From Nothopassalora personata (Eukaryota; Ascomycota; Dothideomycetes; Mycosphaerellales; Mycosphaerellaceae), in assembly GCA_033816765.1 (NCBI GenBank), contig CM066287.1, positions 5,084,001 to 5,148,000 on the forward strand: a stretch of 64,000 nt of DNA, read 5' to 3'. Below, in pieces: positions 1 through 10,936 of this stretch (the stretch's first letter is position 1; every line of letters begins with the position of its first letter). The translations under genes and the position numbers were made by a program. The notes under the pieces were generated by a model that saw only the letters and a list, made by a program, of their open reading frames with translations, searched no databases and had not been told where the DNA came from.

Positions 1-3000
1 CTCCTTACCTCCCTCTCTAATGTTATTACTATCGGGGGTGTTCGCTCGACTAAGTAAGTAAGCCTTTTAGTCCGATAGAAGATACTATAGATTAGGGTCT
101 TCTATACTAGTTATAGCTAAGTTTACTATCGGAGGTAGAGGTCCTTATATCTAGCTACCGAAGGGTTAAGGCCTAAATGTATAACCTATACCCTTGTTTT
201 AGCGCCTTACGCGGCATTCGTAGGTACCTTATATTCGACTACTATACGCGTAGCCTTTACGGATCCTTCCGCCGGCTTATACCGTCTTTGCTAACGCCTT
301 ATATTCGGCTACTATACGCGTAGTATTCGCGAGTCCTTATACTAGCTCCTAGCTATTATACTCTTCTAGCTAGCCCTTCTATCGTACTAGGTACTACACT
401 TTACCCTTATGCTTACGCTTTCCTAGTACTACCTCTACTTTATATTCCCCGTCCTTATTAGCGAGGGCTATAGTGCCTCTATCCTTCTTGCTACCCGCGT
501 ACGGCTCGAGGAGGGATATATAGAATATATTATAAATTCTTAAGTCGGCTAGTAGTACTAGGCGGTACGCCTACGAACCGATAGCGTCGATAATACGGTA
601 TAGTCTAATAAACTTCGGACCTATCTTCTTCTTCGGTAATGCTAACCTTAGGTTCTTCGTAGATAATAAGACTATGTCGCCTACGCGATAGCTCTTAGCC
701 TTATAAGTCTTATTATAGTAGCGAGTCTAATCGGCTACTACGATTTCCTAACGCTTCGTAAGCGTAGCGCGTATCTCTCGTATACGGTTAACTAAGTCTA
801 CCGCTACTAGTACCTCCCCTTCCCGGATCTCGCCTCGAGATTCTATAGGTGTTAGGGCAATCTTAGGTCTCTAACTATACGCTATCTCGAATAGGCTTAT
901 ACGTAGCGTAGGGTAGACGCTATTATTACATACGAATTTAGCAATAGCTAGCTACTTAGCCTACTCTATCTAGTTCTCGCTATAGTAATAACGAAGGTAC
1001 TATTCTAAGGTTTAGTTTACCCTCTTAGTCTAACCGTTAGTCTAAGGGTAGAAAGCTATAGATAGCTTACGCTTTACCTACGCCTCGAAGTAGAAGTTAC
1101 TCTAGAACTTGCTCGTAAACACTAACCCGCGGTTACTTACTATACCCGCTAGTATACTATAATACCGTACGACTTCGTCTCGTAAGATCCTCGTAAGCTC
1201 CGCCGCTATATATATCTTAGTCGTAGGAATGTATAAGTTTATTTTAGAGTAGCGGTCGACGATTACTAGGATCGCATTATATATACATTCTCCTCGCTTA
1301 CTTAGCGGTAGGTCCGTAATGAAATCTATAGTAATTTCCTACTATAGACCGTCTAGCCTAGGTAGTAGCTATAGCTCGCCGTAGGGTCGATAGCGCCTCG
1401 CCTTCGAGGTCTAATAAGCCCTACAGTTTCTAATATACTCCCTTACTTCCTTACTAAGTAATTTCTACTAGTAATAACGTCGTAGTAGCTCTTTAGTCTT
1501 TACCTTACTAAAGTGCCCTACTAGTAGGTCGTTATAATATATATAGAGTAGCTATGCTCTTACTATATAGTCTTCGGGTACTATAATCGCGTTTCCGCAA
1601 TGGACTAACCCGTCTTTTATATACTAGTCCTTAGCGTCCCCTTCGCTAGGCGCCTACGATAAGTATACGATGTACCTATCGTCTCTCCCCTATACGATTT
1701 TTATTAGTAGTATAAGTAGTTTACCTAGGCCGCCCTATATTATTATAGCGTATACTCTTACTAGTAGCGATCGGGTCCCCTACGGCTCGTAGGCTCCTAC
1801 TACTATTATCGTCGCCTTATCCTATATCTTCTCGTAGGTAGCGGTTACGCGCCTTACTATAGGCTCGTCCTCTCTTAATAGGAATTTCTTCTAGAAAGAT
1901 AGCTTACTTTATAGCGTAGGAAGTAAGTTCGACGTCTACTACGCTACGCGTACGTAGTTACTACGTCGCGATAGCGTATCGGCTAGGTTACTCTTCCCCG
2001 ACCTATACTCTACTACGAAGTCGAAAGATTGTAGAAACGTCGCCTATCGAGCTTACCTCCCGTTTAGCTACTTTACTATTATAAAACCCTATAGGTTCGT
2101 ATAGTTAACTAGTACCTAAACCGTATACGATGCGCCTTCGAGGTACGGTCGCTAATACTTAAATGCCTCTACTACTACTAGTAGCTCTTAGTTATAGGTC
2201 TCATAATTATACTCGGTAGGTATTATCTTACGAGAATAGAAGGCAATTAGATGCTACTTAGTCCTAAACAGCTAAGAGATAATGCCTATAATCGTAAAAC
2301 CTAAGGTATCCGTTTTAACCCTCGTACGTAACGAAGGATCGAAGTGCCTTAGGATAGGTGCTCCGAGGAACCCGGCTTTTAGCCGTTAGAACGCTTACTC
2401 CTCGTAAGCGGACTACATAAGAGGCACCTACTTCTTACCGTTCTTACATCCCTTTAGTAGGTCTATTAATAGCTTCGTAATCCTCGAGTACCCTTCGATA
2501 AAGCGCCTATAGAAGTTATAGAATCTAAGAAAGAATTAAACCTTATAAAAACTCGTAGGCGTAGGCTATTCCTCGATTGCGGCTACCCTACACCTATCTA
2601 TCGATACGCCTACGACACTTACGATAAATCCTAGGAACTCGGTATTCTCCTAGAAGAAGCTATACTTCTTTAGGTTCGTAAATAGGGCGAACTTTCGTAG
2701 CCTCTCTAGAACCGCGCGTACGGCTCGTACGTGCTCCTTACGCGTTACGCTATAGATAAGGATGTTATCTAGGTAGACTACGTAGATGTTATCTACTAAC
2801 CTAGTAAGGGCCTTATTAATGTACCCCTAAAAGGTAGCTAGTACGTTAGTTAACCTAAAATGCATAACTAAGTACTCGTAGTAACCGTATCGCGTGCGAA
2901 ACGTAGTCTTCTACTCGTCTCCTCGCTTAATAGGAATACGGTAGTAGGCATCCTATAGGTCGATTATAGTAAAGAGCCTAGCGCCCTATAGCCTATCTAA

Positions 3001-3559
3001 GGTCTTACTAATTAGGGGCAGTAGGTACCGGTTCTTTACTATAATCTTATTTAGGCCTCTATAATCTATATAGGGCCTAAGAGTACTATTCTTCTTTAGT
3101 ACAAATAGGATAGGCGTACTCGCCTTACTTACGGATCGCCTAATCCACCCCTTCTCTATTACTTACGTAAGGTACTCCTTTAAGGCCTCTAGCTTAGTTA
3201 AGGACTAGTAGTATAGCGGCTTAAAAGGGAGTTTCTTTCCTTTAACGAGATTAATCGTATACTTAACCCCGTCGGGCATCTTACGCTTTGCCTACTTATT
3301 AGGTACGTATACATCTCGGAAGTCTATAAATTCTTTAGGCTACGAGGGCCCCTCTACTTTAGGTACTACTATAGCAATAACCCGAACACTTATCGTATAA
3401 ACCTACTTTAAGCTCTCGAGATCCTTAAGGAACTCGCGTACGTTACGCTACTAAATCGTAGGCGTCTCTATACCGTAGTACTACTAGTTATCCTTATTAG
3501 CCTTTACTATCCGATTACGATGCCGCTAGGGTCTATCTAAAATAACTAACGGCCTACCT
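1..3559 (-). pseudogene. Element A, pol part: RIP-degraded Ty3/Gypsy chromovirus (RT-RNase H-IN-chromodomain)
   Basis: This is the 3' half of a minus-strand Gypsy element. Read on the minus strand from right to left it gives the end of the protease, a reverse transcriptase with a recognisable YLDNIL box (YLDDIL with one aspartate codon mutated) near 2763-2792, and integrase with an AFYPxTNG block near 1025-1055. A chromodomain-like segment (YLVRxKGxLEEYN) lies near 330-440. In-frame stops are almost all TAG or TAA, as expected from CAG, CAA and TGG under RIP. Its 3' LTR is not in the window, so the element runs off the left edge. It joins 18308 onward: copy A' near 32210-32250 has the two flanks fused, proving that 3560-18302 is an insertion. 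It is non-functional. Confidence 0.85.
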
Positions 3560-3569
3560 TGTTACAGGG

Positions 3570-3775
3570 TGTTACGATCTAAGCGTGCACCGGCGCTGCA
3601 GCCCAATTAAACCTAAGGCAGCAGCCGCTAAGAATCAGGTGACATTGATTAGTTACCTATAGCCTTTTCATAAGCAGCCCCTTCAATTCTAGCTTAGACA
3701 CATGCAATCTACTATCTGCTTTTAAAACACCTTTATAAGCCTATTTCATAACTTCTAACCACTTATAACGTAATA
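3570..3775 (+). repeat. C1 5' LTR
   Basis: 206-bp LTR starting TGTTACGATC and ending GTAATA (RIP-altered GTAACA). It matches 9981-10186 and, in inverted orientation, 34225-34430 and 46810-47015. Confidence 0.9.
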
Positions 3776-3790
3776 GTTATAAGCCCGACA
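3776..3790 (+). other. C1 primer-binding site (initiator tRNA-Met half)
   Basis: GTTATAAGCCCG directly follows the 5' LTR. The less mutated version in C2 reads GTTATGAGCCCGG, the complement of the anticodon arm of eukaryotic initiator tRNA-Met. Copia-type elements are known to prime with this internal tRNA half rather than the tRNA 3' end. The G-to-A change is a RIP product. Confidence 0.7.
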
Positions 3791-3837
3791 GGCGCTTACT
3801 AACGTTCGCTACATAAAACGAAGCCCTAGAGTAGATT

Positions 3838-6800
3838 TTGCATCGTTATCAAAAACCAGTAGGATCCATCATTATCCCATTAACAACTATTGCACAGCAG
3901 TATAGCAACCCTAGTAGACCTGTAGGAACTTTTATTAGGCCTATTAACACCGTTATAGCGACTACCGAGATACCCGGTAGTACCGGTACTTTACCGTACG
4001 CTACTATCGTTCTTAAGAGTTATAACTAATAGGACAAGTTTAACCGTTAGTTAGAGCTCTACGCTAAGTCTCTAAACATCTAGAAGTATGTAGATCCGAA
4101 CGACACTATCGCCGAGCTAGTAGAGCCGGTGTTCTTAACGCTCAAATAGATCCAATTAGTATACACTACTAAAGACGCTACGGCGGTAGATAAAGAGCTT
4201 ATTAAGCTCCGTTAGTCGGACGCTAAGCGTAGGTAGCGGATGTATGACATCTTTACCGTAGTAAGGTCTAAACTAGTTACCTACCTAATCCGTACTACTA
4301 CGGAGCTAGGCTAAGAGCTTATGCATAGGAAACGTACTCTTAGAGGCAAGTACTAGGCTCTAAAGACATAGTATAGACTAGACGACATACTACGTAAGCG
4401 ATAGCTTACACTAGAGCTAAATAGGCTTTAGAAGAGCTAGGCCCGAAGGGTCGACGACTAGTGTTTAGACTAGCTAGTGCTATAGACTAAGATGCTAGAT
4501 TACAACTATACCGAGTACGGAGACCTACTACGACACTTCCTACTTACGATATAGTAGAAAACTCCTACCTATAGAGCATTACTATATAACGAGTAGAAGC
4601 GTAATAAGCTCTCGCTTAGTAAGCTTACCGAGCGATACCTCGAATAGATACGCGACACTACCCTAGTTACTACGAACGGTCGATTAGTCTTCGTAACCTT
4701 TATAGGCGAACCCTTAGTAGAGAACGAGCCTCTACTACTAGCGCCTATAGTAGGTATAGTCAGTAGGAACGACAATAACAACAACGACCGTCGTCATAGC
4801 CGCGGCGACAAGAGTCGTAACCGTAGCAACGGTATAAACAAAGGAAAGAGCAGTAATAACAACGATAGGCTAAGCGGCTACTAGAACATTACCGGCGAGC
4901 CTAAGGAGAGTTATTATAAGAACCTCTATTTATGCAATATAGTCAACCCTAAGAAGCGTCTATTAAAGGATCAGCGCTCTAAGTAGTAGAAGAAGTGCTA
5001 GAAGCACTTTATTAATTACTACTTAGGCGATGATAGTAAACGCTTACTAGGCGTATTAAACCGCAATAGGCGCACGGATAAGGAACGAGATAAGGCAATT
5101 GCTAAGGGTAAGGCCGCACCGTACGGCTTCACTAGTCTTACTATCCTTTCGAGCTCGATAAGCTAATTAAGCTTTAACTTTAGGGATTGCTAGGTATACG
5201 ATAACTACTCGGACACCTATGTCATTAATTACTATAACTAGTAGGGCGTAGAATTTATTGCAGAGCGCCTAACTACATCATTAATCTAAGCCGGAACCAC
5301 GACATTCCCTATTGCCGCATTAGGTAAGGTTCGCATAAAGATAGAGGGGATACCATTTACCCTATTAGATGTAGCCTATTACCTAGGCTTTCATATGAAC
5401 GTTATCTCCTACTTACGTATAGAGACGGCTAGACTTTAGTAGCACGGACGCACCAATTCAGTCTATTATAATAATAAGAAATTGATGGACCTATACCGCC
5501 CTACTGGCACAATCCCCTTCTTTAAGGTAGTCACACCGCCTCAGTTAGAGATAGTCTATAAATGGCTATCGAGCAATAATGGGAGCATCCTACTAAAGAT
5601 TACTAAGAAGCAGCGCACAGCGCACTTCATTAGTACAATTAGTAAGGTTAATACTATCTAAACACCGCCTATTTAGGACTCTAACGGCGACCGTACCGTT
5701 ATAGCAGTAATAAATAGCATAGGGGGCACTAAAGGTGCAGTAACGTCTAGTAGGACCCCCATTAAACACGTGTAGGACCTATCCAAAGATAGGGTCATAC
5801 GGGTAAAGGACGTCCTCTTTAATGAGACCACGTTCTACGACCTATTAATTCTCACTACTAGTTACTCAACCCCTATTAAGAACATCGTAATAGTAGAACC
5901 GGCTAAAGAGCCTAAACAGTACTACGACCTGTATGTAGCTTACTATAAGTAGAACATAGTACAGGCCGAGGGGGTGGAAGAATAGGCTTAATAGTAGCCG
6001 CTCTATTAAAACCCTCGTTAACACGCCTATTAACAATTACTACTTAGGCAAGAACCACACTAGCTAGAGTACCGCTCCTTAGTAGCATTCAACCACCTAG
6101 AAAGTGGCAGTAGTTTCGAGCTACCTAATTGGCCATTAATAAATGACGCTATAACCCCTACACTTTTACGAGACTAGGTCAAATCCGGGGTCGAACTAGC
6201 GACTAATAAGAGCATAGAGAACTCTAACTACAATAACAACGCGGTAAATAACAGTAACGCGTCTAAATAACAGTACATTAACATACTATAACAGCAGTTA
6301 ATAGATGCCCTCATAGAGGAAGATTGTAAGGAGCTTATAGTAGATGCTTTAACGACTTTAAATGTCGCTACCGCTCCGCCTACAATCCCCTTCGAAGAAC
6401 TTAGCTAAATGGATAACTTTTCCGCTAACACTAATTACGCCCTTACCGGATCCGGTAAGAGACTTAGAACGGCCTACTTCTACTATGCTCTACATAATAT
6501 TATAGTTACTAACGTTATTATTAGCTAGATGGCGGGCATCCGCTAGAGACCTCGTTATCTAGGCCGTAAGTACTACGATGTCCTTCGATCCGAACGTATA
6601 CGCGACTTCTCTCCTCTACGCCGTATTAATACTATTACGTCGATGCACCGCGATGACCTTCCGCCCGAACCTCTAAACTACCGTACCGCTATAAAGCACC
6701 GCTTCGCCTAATAATGGCGTGAAGCTATAGCTAAGGAGTTTACTAAGGCAATCTCTACTAGCACATTTAAATAGGTAACTTAGTAAGAGAAGGATTATGA

Positions 6801-8640
6801 TGCTTAGTAAGAAGAGGAGGGACTTTAGCTACTACTGCCGCTAAAGTAGGTGTATAAGTATAAGCTAGATAAGCATAGCATACTAAAGAGCTTTAAGGCC
6901 CGGCTATACGTAAGAGGCGATCTATAGGGCATACACTTAGATATATACGCCGCTACACTACTAGTAAGCATATTCCGCCTCTACTATGCTATAGCCGCGA
7001 GCTTCGACCTAGAAGCTAAACAGTTTAATGTTATGAATGCCTTTCTAAATTCGGACCTACCGTACACTATGTACCTACAACCACCTCCTAGAATCGACCG
7101 ACTATCGGATGGATCTAGCTATACTCTTAAACTAGTTAAGGCTCTCTACGGACTTAAGGAATCCCCTCTCCTTTAGTATAACTCCCTTACTGCAACGCTC
7201 TCCTCTTTAGGCCTAGTTCCCCTATTAGACTCTAAGTGCATCTATTATAACGATAAGGTTATGTTCTTCTTCTACGTAGACGACCTAGTTATGCTCTACT
7301 ATCGTAAGAACAAGGCCTATGCAGCATACATTAAGTAATAGCTTCTTAACGTATACGAGATACACGAGCTCGGAGATCTAACCTAGTTCTTAGGAATTAA
7401 GGTAACACGAGACCGGTAAAAGAGACTACTATAGCTCTTATAAGAGGACTATATAGAGAAGCTCGCCGCTAAGTTTAGCATATCTACTAGCGCACGTAAG
7501 ACTAATGTGCTAGTAGATTAATACCTCGACTATTGATTGATTGATTGATTGATTATTCCATTAACGTGCTATTTGAGTCAAAGACTATGCAACACGGGTC
7601 TCGAGAACGAGACCAAAATTTGAGAGAAGGAGAAAAGCCCCGTCGTACCCCGGACGTAAAAACTCCTTAAAAGATGCGAGCAGCGCTCGCTATTCGAACC
7701 GTAAATCGAATATATTGCGGCGTAGTACGCGCGTACCCGGTAGTCGTGTCTTGTCGAGAATTGCGGTTTGTCGCCTTGCCCCGGGCGAGTAATACCTCGA
7801 CTAGACGGTACCCGAGGGTTACGTCGTAGACGCTATAAAGATCCTTACGTACTAATAACGTATTAGGTCTCTAAACTTCGCAGTAACATATATACGCCTA
7901 GACATCGCCTTTTCCCTATCTATACTCTCGTAGTACCTAACTAAGCTAACGGACACACATCTAAAGCTTGCGGATTAGTGCTTACGCTACCTCCTAGAGA
8001 CTAAGAACCTCTGCCTTATATATAGCGCTAGTAAGCACATTACTAGCCTACATAGTTAGCCTAAACATCTCGGTAAGAACTATAAATTCTTTAGCGCATT
8101 AGATGCCTCCTACGGCATAAACGTCGATAGGACTAGCTCTAGCGGATGGATCTTTATGCTGTTCGGCGGACTAGTCGATTATAAAGCCTCTAAGTAGATT
8201 ACTGTTACTAAGTCCTTAACCGAAGCCGAACTCCTTAGCCTATTATAAGCGGCATTAGAGCTAATCTAGTAGGAACGTATCTTTGCCGAGATCTATCTCG
8301 AGTTTAACTAGTGCATATACCTATACTGTAACAACACCTAGACTATTCGACTTATTAACTAGTAAGGGTAAAAGCTTAATACTAAGCTACGCTATATTAA
8401 CATCTATTACTATTAGCTCCGCTAGAGAGACTAACGAGGAGATATCGAGATTCGGTATCTTAACACTAACGACATGCCTATAGATAGGCTTACTAAGCTA
8501 CTGCTACTATAAAAGTATAAGCACTTCGTAAAGCTACTTAACATAGCTAAGGAAGGCGTAGATCTACGCTCCTTAGCGCCTACTATAGATACTAACATAG
8601 GCCGCATTACCTTAGGAGGTGATAATAACGCTTAAGATGC
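3838..8640 (+). pseudogene. C1 gag-pol remnant (Copia; gag, PR, RT, RNase H)
   Basis: Plus-strand coding remnant of a Copia polyprotein. Gag lies roughly at 3838-5000 and a protease-like segment near 5200-5500. RT contains an undamaged YVDD box at 7273-7284 (FFFYVDDLVM), preceded by a FNVMNAFLNSDL block near 7020-7060 that corresponds to the DVxxAFL motif. RNase H runs to about 8640. The frames carry many TAG/TAA stops. Compared with C2, about 0.8 kb of integrase is missing around 5765, and a 257-bp SINE-like insert interrupts the region after RT. The domain order is Copia from C2, where integrase precedes RT. Confidence 0.8.
7533..7789 (-). mobile_element. SINE-like insertion with TTGA-repeat tail
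   Basis: A 257-bp insert with normal base composition (CA and TG present, unlike its host) lies in C1. It is flanked by 14-bp direct repeats, TAATACCTCGACTA, at 7519-7532 and 7790-7803. The left end is a TTGA tetranucleotide run, which is a TCAA-type tail if the element reads on the minus strand. GGTTCGAATAG at 7690-7700 (minus) resembles a Pol III B box; I found no clear A box. The related element C2 has an uninterrupted site near 36615-36640. A long duplication, a simple-repeat tail and a B box fit a tRNA-derived SINE mobilised by a LINE. I cannot name the family. Confidence 0.72.
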
Positions 8641-9980
8641 GTAGGCCTACTATACTAGTGGCTCTTCTCGATAGTTACTAGTACTAGGCTTTAACTATAG
8701 GACTCCTCTTCTTGGCGCATTATAGCATGCACGACATAGTGATTAGCTACCACTAAGCGCTGCTTCCATTATGCCTCTCCTTCCGCATTTAGATAGATAC
8801 GACTTCCCTTTTATCCTTTTTATGCTAAAATAGGAAGGAACCAGTAGTAGGACTGTATAAAAACACCTCTTTAGTTCTAAACCCTTCCTCTTTCTTTAAC
8901 TAACATAAACCGGTAGAGGCTATATAGTATGTTCGGTACTACTGTCTCCTCTACCGGCTCCGCACCTCCGCGCTACCGCTAGAGTAAGCGTCTACCATTC
9001 ACCGGCGCTGCCCTAGTACTATTATTACTAGGTGTTTCTCGGACTCCCATTGGCCTATAGTAAAAGGACCGGAAACACCCCTATTACTAGTAGCGGTGTA
9101 GCGCATAAGCACCTATAACGGCGTAGCTAATTATAGGCGCCGAAACACTATTAACCTCGCTACTAGTAGCATTACTATTACTACCTCCGTTACTATATTA
9201 TAACGATCGTTATAACATTATCGATGCCTCCATTATCGTCCTTACCTTACTTAGAGATAGCATCTCTACCCGCTAGGCGTGCAGCACCTATAGCACTACC
9301 GTCGCTAGGATTACCCTTACCCTAAGTAAAAAGATAAGGCCTTTATAAGCTATAAAGACCTTTTATTAGGTAAAAGAGTTCCTACTAGGACGTAGCTAAA
9401 TAGTAATCTCTACCTAAGGTAGGAAGCGGAGTTCTCTAAGACCGTAACCGAAGTCACATGTACGCGGTTATTAGATAGTAGTAAGGCACCCTAATTGCCG
9501 AAGTAATAGCGTACTATAACACCTAGGATTTTAATTAAGAATAATAGAGCGGACATTAAAGCGGACGATAGGCTAAGTAATAAATTTAGTAGATATAATA
9601 ACCCCTAGGACTCGAACCCATAACCTTATATATCCGTTGAAATGTAGGAAGATAGCACGCCTTACCGTTTAGTGCTATAAGAATAGCTTAGCTACCCCAC
9701 CGGATAAGATTTATATCGTTTAGAACCTATTATATAGGTTAACTATAGTATAAGGGACTTAGTGAGATTGTGAATAGGGATGTAAGGCTAGGACAATAGC
9801 CTTACCTAAAACGCTAACTTAGCGCCCTACTATATAGCTTATAATGGAGCTCTAATAAGCACGTAGTAACGAAGCCTAACGTTATAAGGTAGGTAGGTAG
9901 GGTAATAGGTAATAGATAGGGTGCACGCGATCATATGCGATTAGCTTATTCACCTATAAGCCGCACGAGCTAAGGGGGTG
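8640..9980 (+). other. C1 long 3' non-coding region with hairpin and tRNA-like module
   Basis: About 1.3 kb between the end of pol and the 3' LTR, shared with C2 at 34431-35770. It holds a TATAAAAA box near 8858-8866, an inverted repeat GGTGTTTC...GAAACACC near 9031-9080, and an antisense tRNA-like module (9608-9694). One frame from an ATG at 8929 is free of TGA, but indels against C2 break it, so I do not call a gene. Confidence 0.6.
9608..9694 (-). other. tRNA-like Pol III promoter module (A box and B box) in C1
   Basis: On the minus strand GGTTCGAGTCC (9608-9618) is a perfect B box. TAGCTAAGCTA (9684-9694) is an A box changed at its last base. The spacing fits a tRNA gene with a long variable arm. 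The bases around them do not fold into a complete acceptor stem by eye, so this is a tRNA-derived module, not a functional tRNA gene. C2 carries the same module at the same place and orientation relative to the element. Confidence 0.65.
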
Positions 9981-10186
9981 TGTTACGATCTAAGCGTGTA
10001 CCGGCGCTATAGCCTAATTAAACCTAAGGCAGTAGCCGCTAAGAATTAGGTGACATTAATTAGTTACCTACAGCCTTTTTATAAGCAGCCCCTTTAATTC
10101 TAGCTTAGACATATGTAATCTACTATCTGCTTTTAAAACACCTTTATGAGCCCATTTCATAACTTCTAACTACTTATAACGTAATA
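9981..10186 (+). repeat. C1 3' LTR
   Basis: 206 bp, TGTTACGATC...GTAATA, preceded by the purine tract AAGGGGGTG and followed by the TAGGG target duplicate. Confidence 0.9.
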
Positions 10187-10364
10187 TAGGGTAACTACGC
10201 ATAGAGTGAATGGGGGATCGGGTCACGTGACTAATCACGTGACGTCTTAGCGCGACCTTATCTTTACGTCGCGCTTCGCTTATTTCTTAGCTTTCGACAT
10301 AGCTAGTTCTCGATACGACGACTTTTACACTATGCCTCTATGTCTCCGTATAAGCCCCGTATTA
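10187..10364 (+). repeat. H 5' LTR, main part
   Basis: Continues the first ten bases at 3560-3569 after the C1 insertion. It matches 18109-18302 and contains GGTCACGTGACTNATCACGTGACG, a pair of CACGTG-type sites. Confidence 0.88.
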
Positions 10365-10936
10365 TAACTAGCTATCGCTTTTAAACTACCCTAGTATTAA
10401 TAGGGAGTTGTGCTACCGTAGTAAGGATTCTACGAGGACTAAAGACGACGACACTAGTCGTAGAGGAAATAATAAGCCGACGACACTAGTTGTAGAGGAC
10501 TAAAAGACGACGACACTAGTCGTAGAGGATTTAAGACGACGATACTAGTCGTAGAGGATTTAAGACGACGACACTAGTCGTAGAGGACTACTAAGTCGCG
10601 GAAGCGTAGAGGATAAAGTCGACTCTAGTCGTAGAGGACTACTAAAAGTCGCGAAAGCGTAGAGGATACTAAGTCGACACTAGTCGTAGAGGACAACAAG
10701 CCGACATTAGTCGTAGAGGACTAATAAGTCGCAATAGTAGTAGGTGTAACACGCGTAGAGAATACGTAAATGCGCTTACTATTTACTAAGGTAAATAACG
10801 CGTCTAAGTACGCGTAGAGGAATCTTATAGATTTTTTCCCTTTATTCGTAACTTTCTTTACTTTCTTATACTTATAACTTAGTAAGAGCCGACACACTGT
10901 CCGTAAGATTACTAGTTATAGGTATCCGACGCTAAC
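10365..10936 (+). repeat. H leader with about eleven copies of a ~30-bp tandem repeat
   Basis: The untranslated leader between the 5' LTR and gag. From about 10440 to 10745 it is built from imperfect repeats of the form GACGACACTAGTCGTAGAGGA plus a short spacer, with some units truncated to GTCGCGGAAGCGTAGAGGA. Each full unit contains an internal inverted repeat around ACTAGT. No gene is visible here. Confidence 0.75.

Larger units (their letters stand above)
3570..10186 (+). mobile_element. Element C1: RIP-degraded Ty1/Copia retrotransposon, integrase-deleted
   Basis: Two 206-bp LTRs (3570-3775 and 9981-10186) bound the element. The target duplication is CAGGG at 3565-3569 and TAGGG at 10187-10191; the one difference is a RIP-type C-to-T change. 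The insertion site is base 10 of the 5' LTR of element H. A purine tract (AAGGGGG) precedes the 3' LTR. C1 belongs to the same family as C2 (34225-47015) but lacks most of integrase, so it could not have been autonomous after that deletion. Confidence 0.9.

Noticed and set aside
4569..4784. Open frames at 4569-4784 (minus) and 45801-46016 (plus) with identical products
   Set aside because: They are the antisense shadow of the same gag segment in the two Copia copies C1 and C2, not a conserved gene.
8929..9760. A TGA-free plus-strand frame after C1 pol with two hydrophobic segments, suggestive of an env-like protein
   Set aside because: C2 has a length difference not divisible by three near its start, the frame runs through an antisense tRNA-like module, and RIP depletes TGA so open frames in that sense are expected.
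10440..10745. A CRISPR-like array
   Set aside because: Units are contiguous and imperfect with spacers of only a few bases, in a eukaryotic retrotransposon leader.
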